A stretch of DNA of 45,332 bases from a virus, in IMG/VR virus record IMGVR_UViG_3300046642_000365, positions 1-45,332 of that record, one strand, 5' to 3'. Under the pieces are notes generated by a model. The model was not told the DNA's origin. It made no database searches and saw only the letters and a list, made by a program, of their open reading frames with translations. The position numbers and the translations under genes are program-made. Positions 16,097-23,861 of this stretch are shown one piece after another (the stretch's first letter is position 1; each line of letters begins with the position of its first letter).

Positions 16097-16365
16097 GTTG
16101 TTTTTGTTTCTGTTTGCTGTTTCGTGATTATGTCTGTATTCCCTGTGCTCTCTGGTGGCACTGGACTCTGCTTCAGATAGCTCATCACTCCAACGATACC
16201 GCCAGCTAAGCACATTGTACCAAGTTGCTTAAGGTCGAGTTGAGCTACCTTAATGCCGATCACCTGTGCACCAACAATACCTAGGGCCGACAACCCACTT
16301 GAACTTGCCCCAGTAATTGCTGCTGCGATTAGTGCCCGTAACCAGATTTCAGTCTTTGTCCTCAA
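16093..16365 (-). CDS. holin
   Basis: A 90-residue protein with a charged N-terminus (MRTKTEIWLR), two hydrophobic segments (about residues 9-33 and 46-64) joined by a short loop, and the ending YLKQSPVPPE that is common in phage holins of T7-like and siphovirus genomes. It would form the membrane lesion that times lysis. It lies in the late operon, as expected. No endolysin gene is recognisable beside it. Confidence 0.8.
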   Translation of the reverse strand: MRTKTEIWLRALIAAAITGASSSGLSALGIVGAQVIGIKVAQLDLKQLGTMCLAGGIVGVMSYLKQSPVPPESTGNTDIITKQQTETKTT

Positions 16366-16531
16366 TGTTGTGTTCTTTCTTGAACCATTGCCACATGAGG
16401 TTTATCTTCATGTCCATGCGGTTAATGCGACCGATGATCTTCCACGCGGCGATGCCGATGGCGCCTACCGTTGAGACTACGCTGATGATGTTTCCGGTCG
16501 TGATCGTTGGGTCTATTGTCATTAACATCAT
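16349..16531 (-). CDS. small membrane protein of the lysis region
   Basis: A 60-residue protein with one transmembrane segment (NIISVVSTVGAIGIAAWKI) and a charged amphipathic tail (MDMKINLMWQWFKKEHNI). Such single-span proteins are often found next to holins in phage lysis cassettes and may act as a second holin, pinholin or holin regulator. It overlaps the holin start by 17 bases. Function is inferred from size, topology and position. Confidence 0.65.
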   Translation of the reverse strand: MMLMTIDPTITTGNIISVVSTVGAIGIAAWKIIGRINRMDMKINLMWQWFKKEHNIEDKD

Positions 16532-16554
16532 AGTTTTCCCTAGTACAAGTCCCG

Positions 16555-17820
16555 TTATTGTGCGATGATTTTAATGCCGTTCAAAAATATTATATTCCCA
16601 CTCATTATTACCTGACTCGCACCGTACTCATAAACCCCAACACTCGGAGGATTCGCCACTACATGATCGTCAAGGTCAAGACTTAGCCCAATGTTCAATC
16701 CTGTTCTGATGGCTGGCGAAGTTGACTGTAAGTGAAAGTCACTACTAGTTGGTGCCACAAACTTAGGGTCCGCAGTGCTTACCATGTTCGCCACAGTGGT
16801 TTGGGTCCCTGTCGTGATAGTGTTTGTGATGCAATGATCGAGCGTGAACGTGCCGGGCGCAGTGATGAAAGCGGCTCGCCACCAACTAGAAATGATCGAG
16901 TTCGTCATTGCCAGAGTGCCACCAGCGTCCACCGTCAAAGCTCCATCACCGTTCCCGTAAAGCACGCAATTGTTCATGATTGTCGCACTATCAATCGTAA
17001 TTTGTGGAGATGCCTGGGCCGTGATCCGAGATGCGTCGAACAGACAATAATCCATTGTAACAGGTTGTATGCTTCCCTTGATAAACGCATAGGCGGCGCT
17101 CGTGGCTTTCCCCTTGAACCAGCATCGCTCGAACGTCCCGGTGCAGCCATCAAGTCCTTCAATATCTCCTGTGCCATTATCCACCATCACCGTATCTAGA
17201 ACCTTTAGCTGTAGGCCAGTGCAACTATTTACAAACGCCTCCAGACAATTACTAATCGTGCATCCAGACACAATCATGCCTCCTCCATCAGTGCCGTGCA
17301 TGGTGAAGCCCTGATCTGCCATGTTCATGACGACGCAATTTGTAACCATTAACCACCCGTTGTTTCTAGCCACTCCGTCGTCAACCGTGTGATAGTTCAA
17401 GACGCATCCCACAATCGCATTCGTGCCCGCGCCGTCACTCTCCACAACCGCCCCAGTGTCGCTGCCTCCGTTCGTGCCTGCGTTACGAAGATAAAGATTC
17501 CTGACCATGCCACCACTTGTCGTCACCCACCATATCATCCACCGATTAGTAAATCCTCCATCGAATATTGGTAAAGCTCCTGAACCGTAAGCATCCAGCG
17601 TCAGACCATTAACCAGATTTGTCCAATTCTCATACCAGAGGTCACCACGATTGAAGTTCACCGTGTCGTTGGCAGCAACGGTTGTTTGCGCGTGAACCAA
17701 AGTTTTCCATGGCGTTCCTGTCGTCGTGCCGTTGTTCGAGTCGTTGCCTGCGTTGGCTACGTAGTAAGTCGCACCGTCGGCACACAGGCAGAGCGCCAGA
17801 AATGGAATCAGAAATCTCAT
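16555..17820 (-). CDS. exported right-handed beta-helix protein
   Basis: A 421-residue protein. The start at 17820 forms an ATGA overlap with the preceding gene and gives a signal peptide (MRFLIPFLALCLCADGA). The following YYVANAGNDSNNGTT and PWKTL are the standard opening of DUF1565-type parallel beta-helix proteins. Repeated rungs are visible (GGMIVSGCTISNCLEAF, MTNSIIS). Such domains bind or cleave polysaccharides. In a phage tail region this could be a host-recognition protein, but the signal peptide is unusual because virions assemble in the cytoplasm. Confidence 0.72.
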   Translation of the reverse strand: MRFLIPFLALCLCADGATYYVANAGNDSNNGTTTGTPWKTLVHAQTTVAANDTVNFNRGDLWYENWTNLVNGLTLDAYGSGALPIFDGGFTNRWMIWWVTTSGGMVRNLYLRNAGTNGGSDTGAVVESDGAGTNAIVGCVLNYHTVDDGVARNNGWLMVTNCVVMNMADQGFTMHGTDGGGMIVSGCTISNCLEAFVNSCTGLQLKVLDTVMVDNGTGDIEGLDGCTGTFERCWFKGKATSAAYAFIKGSIQPVTMDYCLFDASRITAQASPQITIDSATIMNNCVLYGNGDGALTVDAGGTLAMTNSIISSWWRAAFITAPGTFTLDHCITNTITTGTQTTVANMVSTADPKFVAPTSSDFHLQSTSPAIRTGLNIGLSLDLDDHVVANPPSVGVYEYGASQVIMSGNIIFLNGIKIIAQ

Positions 17821-18632
17821 GGTGCGGTGCATCCCGATAGTGCTCCATTATGCAAAGTTAGGTTCCCACCAGACCCGGCGTTGGTTCCATCGTAAACGTG
17901 CATATATAGAGTCGGGGCGCTTCCTGTAGGAGTTGAACCATCCGTCCCCAGGTTTACCGGCTTCCCTCCCGATGTGCGAAACTTCTGCACGTTGGTAGAG
18001 TTGGTTAGGTCTAACCATTGGCCTGCCGCAAAATACAACTCACTGATACAACATGATACTGGGAGAGCGCCTCCTGCCAGTGCCATTACGCCCCAATCCG
18101 TAACTCCAGTATAGAGTATATTTACATTTGCCTGAGTTCCAGCATTAGCGTCGCTTGAACCATTCACGTATGTCTTGGACTTATTTATATCAGAGGAATC
18201 CCAAGCCATGATAACATGAGTCCATCCCGATGCAGAGGTCCAAGTGGACACACCCTGCAAACTTACAGCAGCACTGCCATTTACGAAATCAACGTATAAT
18301 TTATCATCGGAAGATTTGTAAATGCGGTTATTGCTGTCCCCATAAAGTATAGGATTAAACTGAGCATCACTAGCAGCACCCCATTTCACCCAAAAAGAGA
18401 TAATCCCCGTTTTGCTGTCCGCGATGCTGGTGAATGCGGCACCACGATTAAAGTATTGATTGGAGCCGTTCATGGTCGCAGCCGTATATGAGAAAGATGA
18501 TCCTGCTACTGGATTCACGTTTCCAACCAACCCTTGATCCCTCAAGGTGAACCCCTGCGCTCGAATCAACTTCGGCACAAAGATCGTCGGGACAAAGAGC
18601 AGCCCCTTCTTGATAAAATCACGCCTTACCAT
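17817..18632 (-). CDS. Tat-signal protein with LamG/ConA-like lectin domain
   Basis: A 271-residue protein. The N-terminus MVRRDFIKKGLLF has the twin-arginine motif RRxFIKK followed by a moderately hydrophobic stretch and IRAQG, a likely Tat signal with cleavage. The body matches a LamG/concanavalin A-like jelly roll: SFSYTAATMNGSNQYFNRG, then FWVKW, GWTHVIMAWD and KTYVNGS. Carbohydrate binding is the usual role. A Tat signal in a phage late gene is very unusual and suggests export as a folded protein. It overlaps the upstream tail-fibre gene by seven bases. Confidence 0.72.
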   Translation of the reverse strand: MVRRDFIKKGLLFVPTIFVPKLIRAQGFTLRDQGLVGNVNPVAGSSFSYTAATMNGSNQYFNRGAAFTSIADSKTGIISFWVKWGAASDAQFNPILYGDSNNRIYKSSDDKLYVDFVNGSAAVSLQGVSTWTSASGWTHVIMAWDSSDINKSKTYVNGSSDANAGTQANVNILYTGVTDWGVMALAGGALPVSCCISELYFAAGQWLDLTNSTNVQKFRTSGGKPVNLGTDGSTPTGSAPTLYMHVYDGTNAGSGGNLTLHNGALSGCTAP

Positions 18633-21600
18633 AAAGGTAACGCCACCGCGTTAGTGAACACCTGGGCATACTGGAACACCGTGATAGAGCTTACGTTCGT
18701 CACATACCATGTTCCTTGTATATGCCAAGCAACTTGAGGAGTCATTACAACCGCTGCCGCTGTGCTATTCGTGATGAATACCACGGCTGTCTGTGCCAAT
18801 GTCTTTGTCGTATCTACACCAATCGGAGCCAAGAAGGTAAATGCCGCGTTTGTCGTAATCATCTGGTATCCCTTACGCATGTCAGGAATTATTCCACCTG
18901 TGTTAGTTGAGTAATTGATATTGCTATTTATGTTGATGTAAGCTACATTCGTCAATCCAAAATTACCCACATTCGTGTCTGCATTCAACGGAAAAGGTGC
19001 TGGTCCTGTTGCCCCAGTAGCTCCAGTCGCCCCGGTCAATGTCACGGTATACCCTTGATTTCCAAAGATAGCATTCGCCCCAGTTCCAACAGATTCATTA
19101 GTGATATAAAATGTCGCACCAGCTTTTAGTACCCCCTCCAGGAGCACAGCTACTGTTGGCTGTAACGCAACTCCATTAGTGACTGAGGCAATCTGCACGA
19201 AGGTGCTCCCGCCCGCTTGGTCTGCGTAAATAGACATGATACCTCCCGCACCTGCGGCTGCCGTAGCTGGTCCTTGTAACGAGACATACGCAAGTGCAAG
19301 GATCGGCGCGGCTCCTACAGTATAGACATTGTTTATGAGCCAATTCGTCTGTGTGATCGTCGGTGCTCCACCCGCACCACCACTACTAGCGGCCCACTTC
19401 GTATTGCCAGCCGTTCCTACGGCAGTCATCACGTAGGTGTCCGTGGGCGTGTTTGTTGGCATCTGCGTGTAGTGAGATGAATCACTAGAGTATCCTACGG
19501 AAGTATTACCTATCGGCACGATGCTCATATTCGACGACGTGAGCGTATTCGTCCCCTGCGTGTTCGTGATCTGAAATCGCCCTCGTTCGTAAACGTCGTC
19601 AATGACTAGTGGAAAGTTCTTAGTAGCGTTAGTGAGCCAATGCCCGTCAGAACCACTAAAACCATTTCCTGACGAGTTAATACCGTTTCCACCATTACCG
19701 ATGAGTAGCGCACCTGAAGTTAGTAAGAATGCATTCGTCGCTGCTTCCCTAAATGCCGTCGCACCAGACGCTCCTGTTGCCATCACTACCGCGCCACTAA
19801 ATGCAGCATTCGTCGGCGGTCGCATGAAATTCACGAAGTCAGATGAGAAGCCGTTCGTGTCGGTAGTCTGTGCATTAGGACCGTCAATGAAGATTTGTCG
19901 TGCTGTCCCTGCGCTGTTGCTGAATGTGATAGTTCCAGGACTTGCACCTGTAACACTCAATCCATTCGCAGTAGGATTAATCAGCACTACACCCTTCAAG
20001 GTGTTACTACTAACTGTGAGTCCAATGTTAGCTTGACCACTAGAAACTGCGCCAGTTACAGTAATATCGTTACCAATCAAGTTCAGATTCGATTCTATCA
20101 CTCCTGATGCCGCTATGCTCACAGAGTTAGTAAGTATTGCCGACACTGCATTACTAGCCGATCCACTCCCTCCACCACCCGTTGCTGTAAGTGTCGTCCC
20201 ATCCGAGCTTAGCCCGCTACCTATCACCAGCGTCTTTAAGTGTGCTCCTAGCCTATCACCTCCGTCTGTCCCAACAATCGCATTCACCCCGCCATTGAAC
20301 ATTATCGGTGCGTTAGTCTTTAATATCGTCCCCGCATTGGTAATCGTCGAAGCCATGTTCGTGCTAAGCACTAGGTTATCCAACGAGAGATTATTAATGA
20401 TCCCGCCCACATCGTTAAACACGATAAAGTCCCTGTTCCCCACTGCTGAGTTCGTGCTCCTAGTCCACATCACGTCGGAAATCATTAGGTTCGTGAAGAT
20501 CACTCCATTTGGACAATACACCAACGCACGATTAGTCAGTGTCGAGGTCACCCCTACATTTGTCTCAAGCACTGAGATGCCTGAAATCTGCATCTGCTCG
20601 ATCACGGCGTTCGTGTGGTTGTTGTTGACCGGTGGACCAATGATAAACGCGCCACCGTAGTCCCTCCAACGACAATTCTTGATTTGAACATTCTTTACGT
20701 GCAATGGCGCATTATCAAACTCCATCAAGGAAATAGTGGGAAAGTTTCCCCACAGATTCCCTCGATTACCCGTCGCGTTGATGTTCTCTAAAAGAACACC
20801 GTCAATGATCCCGCCCTGCCCGCCAGTGGAGATGGACCAAAAAGTCCACAGCCGTATAACATGGTTCGCCGTGCTGCCAGAAACATTGCGAATGGTCACA
20901 TCTGTGATGTTATTCTTTTGCGCTAGGAGTGATATGCCCTCCGTAGTGTTATCGTCAAAGTAAACACCATCAATGAGCACATGACTAATGTCGCCATGCT
21001 GTAATGCCCAAGTAGTCACTTCACCTGCAAGATAGGCATCCGCATCCACAGCAATGAAATCAGTCGAATCCGAACCACGAATATTGTGCAAATAAGCATT
21101 GTTCCCCCCGAACAGGTCAATGCCGTCGGCGCCAATCACTATCGGTTGAAAGGTCAGATTCTCGACCACAATATCCTGCCAGTCACTTATGACGGCGTGA
21201 AAGAAGGCTGGATCACGGATAGTCACGTCCTGTATCCATATATTACTCACGCCGTAAAAACCAATCCCGTTGTTATACGCGTCCCCATTTTGAGGACCAG
21301 CGACAGCGGCTTGCTGTGTGCCATTGCCAAAGTAGAATCCCCCAATCAGCCGAATGTTGTAATCTAGGTAAGTGTGATTCGTGGACGGGTGTGCATTGTG
21401 CACAATGATCTGGTTAGAGTTGTCCTTCAAGTAGAGTCCACCCCTGCCTGAGCATCTGATCGTCGTATTCGCATAAACAAATAGTCCCGTCACCACGCAC
21501 GGAACATCAATGACAAGCTCAAATCCGTGATGGTTAGTGGCACTATCCAAGATGCTCTGCAACAACTTCGTGTCATCAGTTCCGCCGGTCGCTTGATCTA

Positions 21601-22009
21601 GACCCTGTCCATCATTCAAGATTCTAGCATCACCATGCACACCCATCTGCGAGGCAATCGCCATGTTGGTCCCAATGGTATTGGTCAAGTAGCGCGCATC
21701 CCCATTATAGTTGCTCGATGTTATCGTGCTCACCACCAAGGTCCCAACATAATTGCTCCCAAGAAATACCACGTTGCTGAACGTGTTGCCACTAACGATA
21801 TTTGTCGCGAAATAGCTTCGATCAGCAATGATGATGTAGTTCTGGCCATTGACGTTCGTTGAAATGATGATCCCAGCGCCTGGACTGAGGAATGCCCCGC
21901 CATTGGTCCCGCCACCTCCACCACCTCCCCCGGGCGGGAGCACGATGATCTGCTGGGCAAACCCAGAGCACGCCAGCAACAGCAGGAATAGTCGAATGAT
22001 CGTCCTCAT
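18626..22009 (-). CDS. large fibre/tailspike-like protein, pectate-lyase superfamily beta-helix
   Basis: A 1127-residue protein. Residues 1-19 (MRTIIRLFLLLLACSGFAQ) look like a Sec signal, followed by a Gly-rich linker (PPGGGGGGGG). From about residue 130 the DGQGLDQATGGTDDTKLLQ motif begins a pectate-lyase/GH28-type beta-helix with many rungs to about residue 560. A long Ser/Thr/Asn-rich beta region follows, and a collagen-like GATGATGATGP run is near residue 993. The C-terminal part is beta-rich. It probably binds or degrades a surface polysaccharide. The leader peptide raises the question of whether it is a virion fibre or an exported surface protein. Confidence 0.75.
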   Translation of the reverse strand: MRTIIRLFLLLLACSGFAQQIIVLPPGGGGGGGGTNGGAFLSPGAGIIISTNVNGQNYIIIADRSYFATNIVSGNTFSNVVFLGSNYVGTLVVSTITSSNYNGDARYLTNTIGTNMAIASQMGVHGDARILNDGQGLDQATGGTDDTKLLQSILDSATNHHGFELVIDVPCVVTGLFVYANTTIRCSGRGGLYLKDNSNQIIVHNAHPSTNHTYLDYNIRLIGGFYFGNGTQQAAVAGPQNGDAYNNGIGFYGVSNIWIQDVTIRDPAFFHAVISDWQDIVVENLTFQPIVIGADGIDLFGGNNAYLHNIRGSDSTDFIAVDADAYLAGEVTTWALQHGDISHVLIDGVYFDDNTTEGISLLAQKNNITDVTIRNVSGSTANHVIRLWTFWSISTGGQGGIIDGVLLENINATGNRGNLWGNFPTISLMEFDNAPLHVKNVQIKNCRWRDYGGAFIIGPPVNNNHTNAVIEQMQISGISVLETNVGVTSTLTNRALVYCPNGVIFTNLMISDVMWTRSTNSAVGNRDFIVFNDVGGIINNLSLDNLVLSTNMASTITNAGTILKTNAPIMFNGGVNAIVGTDGGDRLGAHLKTLVIGSGLSSDGTTLTATGGGGSGSASNAVSAILTNSVSIAASGVIESNLNLIGNDITVTGAVSSGQANIGLTVSSNTLKGVVLINPTANGLSVTGASPGTITFSNSAGTARQIFIDGPNAQTTDTNGFSSDFVNFMRPPTNAAFSGAVVMATGASGATAFREAATNAFLLTSGALLIGNGGNGINSSGNGFSGSDGHWLTNATKNFPLVIDDVYERGRFQITNTQGTNTLTSSNMSIVPIGNTSVGYSSDSSHYTQMPTNTPTDTYVMTAVGTAGNTKWAASSGGAGGAPTITQTNWLINNVYTVGAAPILALAYVSLQGPATAAAGAGGIMSIYADQAGGSTFVQIASVTNGVALQPTVAVLLEGVLKAGATFYITNESVGTGANAIFGNQGYTVTLTGATGATGATGPAPFPLNADTNVGNFGLTNVAYININSNINYSTNTGGIIPDMRKGYQMITTNAAFTFLAPIGVDTTKTLAQTAVVFITNSTAAAVVMTPQVAWHIQGTWYVTNVSSITVFQYAQVFTNAVALPLW

Positions 22010-22290
22010 GCTCCCTGGATCCTCACTTCCTTATTATCAGCAAAAGCGATCGCATAGATCGCGTGAATGGCCAAGTTCCTGTTGGTGTCATTGCTGAGCA
22101 TCAGGAGTCCCCCGGCAACGATCGGCATCCCAATGGCCGTCGTCACCACCTTCCTGGTCCCGTCAACATTCGTGTCCCCGTCATACCCGATGTAGATGGT
22201 GGAGTCAGAGTTGTTGTAGATATGCACGGCGTCCCGATTTCCAGGATCACATATCTTCGTCTCGGTCGACATCACGTTAAGAGCTCTCAT
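22006..22290 (-). CDS. small beta-rich structural-like protein
   Basis: A 94-residue protein starting at the ATG of an ATGA overlap (22290). The segment VHIYNNSDSTIYIGYDGD followed by the strand-rich PIVAGGLLML is typical of small head- or tail-decoration proteins that form beta-sandwiches. Unlike its neighbours it lacks a signal peptide. Probably a virion component; exact role unknown. Confidence 0.6.
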   Translation of the reverse strand: MRALNVMSTETKICDPGNRDAVHIYNNSDSTIYIGYDGDTNVDGTRKVVTTAIGMPIVAGGLLMLSNDTNRNLAIHAIYAIAFADNKEVRIQGA

Positions 22291-22727
22291 TGGTTGTTTG
22301 TGTGCTTGTACCACGTCGCCACGGCATTGAAGTTACTCCCACCGCCATCTGTCGTGGTCCACACGACGGTAGTCACATCATCATCGATGTAGTATAAAGT
22401 GCCAGATCCCAGGTTCTGCCGATTTGTCAGGACGATTTGCTGAGTCCCGTGCGGCGCTATCACATACGTCCCATTGTTCCAGAAGATGACATTCGTAGCA
22501 TCGCTCGTCGATGGAGCCCAGTTCGTCAGCACCAGGGTCATTGGGACGCTATTGGCATTGGATGCGAGCGCCACGATGTTCGTCCTGTGGAATCCCCATG
22601 AGTAGCTGAAGTTCCCCTGTGGTGGGATGGCTGAGACACTCGCCTGATCAACGAAGACCATGTTGTGGAATGCACAGCACAGTCCTAGGATGATCAGGCT
22701 AATAATAGTTGAGGCTATACGAGCCAT
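22287..22727 (-). CDS. hypothetical protein with N-terminal membrane/signal segment
   Basis: A 146-residue protein from ATG 22727. The N-terminus MARIASTIISLIILGLCCAF is either a signal peptide or a membrane anchor; the CC pair could form a lipobox-like site, but the flanking residues fit poorly. The rest is beta-rich with Asn/Thr (VIFWNNGTYVIAPHGTQQ). It belongs to the run of exported-looking proteins after the tail-fibre adaptor. Function unknown. Confidence 0.55.
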   Translation of the reverse strand: MARIASTIISLIILGLCCAFHNMVFVDQASVSAIPPQGNFSYSWGFHRTNIVALASNANSVPMTLVLTNWAPSTSDATNVIFWNNGTYVIAPHGTQQIVLTNRQNLGSGTLYYIDDDVTTVVWTTTDGGGSNFNAVATWYKHTNNQ

Positions 22728-23370
22728 AATTTGTCCCGCGAACATTAAGGAATCCTATCAGGTCAGACTTGTTGGCATTGGTGGTCAGCACGGGAGGAGA
22801 ATTGCCCCTCCACACCACGTTGGACCACGTCACTCCCCTGGATCCCACCCCATCTTGACGAACTAGAAGCATCACGCTCTCGCCCTCCACCATGTTGGTC
22901 ACGGTGATCCATGACGCATTGGTCAGGGTCACTGACGCAGTCAGGTTAGTCGAGCAGTCGAGGAATATGTTGGTCCCCGCCAATATGGCAGATCCCCAGC
23001 GCAAAATGTTAGGGAACACGCCGTTCGTGGCGAGCGCAGCGACGGTCCCATTGTTGGTGATCCCCACCGCGTCCACCAGGAGCCTGGTGAAGTTAGTCAC
23101 GCTATTCGTGTAGTTCACGAAGTTAGTGTAACTCACCACGTTGGTGGTGACATTGTTCGTCACGTTGAGCACATTGGTCACGCTCAGGTAGACGTACTGC
23201 GTGGTCGCCGGACTGGTGGCAGAGATGGTGATCCCAAAAATGGACCCAGTGATCCCGTTCTGGACGTACTGGTTCGACGTGGACACGAGGGTGATCCCCT
23301 GACCGGCAGTGAAGAGCGTCTGGGCGTCCAGGGTCACGCGCAGCAGTAGGAGCAATAGTAAGTATCTCAT
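22699..23370 (-). CDS. exported Asn/Thr-rich beta protein
   Basis: A 223-residue protein; ATG at 23370 gives an ATGA overlap with the upstream gene and a leucine-rich signal peptide (MRYLLLLLLLRVTLDAQ). The middle is very rich in TN and VTN units (VLNVTNNVTTNVVSYTN), low-complexity beta sequence seen in fibre shafts. The C-terminal half (ESVMLLVRQDG, NKSDLIGFLNVRGTNY) resembles tail-fibre tip or neck repeats. It follows the T7-type adaptor directly and could be the next piece of the fibre. Confidence 0.6.
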   Translation of the reverse strand: MRYLLLLLLLRVTLDAQTLFTAGQGITLVSTSNQYVQNGITGSIFGITISATSPATTQYVYLSVTNVLNVTNNVTTNVVSYTNFVNYTNSVTNFTRLLVDAVGITNNGTVAALATNGVFPNILRWGSAILAGTNIFLDCSTNLTASVTLTNASWITVTNMVEGESVMLLVRQDGVGSRGVTWSNVVWRGNSPPVLTTNANKSDLIGFLNVRGTNYGSYSLNYY

Positions 23371-23861
23371 GCCGGGATGATCAGGACTAAGTTGCCCGCA
23401 TTGTCGAAGCCCAGGAGCTTGTTCGCCCTCGCAGCAGCACTCCCCACCCCGCCATCCAGGATGGACCCGGGCACCTGGACACACCTGCTGATCTCGTCCT
23501 GGAGCTGCTGGATGGCCATGATCGCTAGGTCGAGAGCCATCTCGTGAGTCTTCGCTGGGAAGGCATCATTGGGCACGTACGTCGCGAGCTGTGTCAGCGG
23601 GACGACTCGCCTGATGGTGATGATCGTCCCAGCGATCGTGAGTCCCGTCAGCGTGACGGTCTGATCGTGCACGTTCGCGATCCACGTGCCTATGAAGAGT
23701 GGACCATACACCATGAGCGCCTGTGACCCATCCAGGTTGGTCTGCATCACCTGAAGGTGCGTGACGTCATAGAATGGGAATGGTATCGCGATGACCTGGG
23801 TATTGGGTGCCCCTCCGGTCGAGACGTACTGGACTTGGATCTGTGCAGTGACGACACTCAT
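23367..23861 (-). CDS. T7-type tail-fibre N-terminal adaptor
   Basis: A 164-residue protein matching the N-terminal attachment domain of T7 gp17 fibres: QVQYVSTGGAPNTQVIAIPFPFYD with strands DVTHLQVMQT, then RVVPLTQ and the helix MALDLAIMAIQQLQDEI (given here in fragments under twenty). In T7 this domain fixes the fibre to the tail. Here it is a separate gene, so the receptor-binding parts are supplied by downstream proteins, a modular arrangement also known in Klebsiella and other podoviruses. ATGA overlaps occur on both sides. Confidence 0.85.
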   Translation of the reverse strand: MSVVTAQIQVQYVSTGGAPNTQVIAIPFPFYDVTHLQVMQTNLDGSQALMVYGPLFIGTWIANVHDQTVTLTGLTIAGTIITIRRVVPLTQLATYVPNDAFPAKTHEMALDLAIMAIQQLQDEISRCVQVPGSILDGGVGSAAARANKLLGFDNAGNLVLIIPA

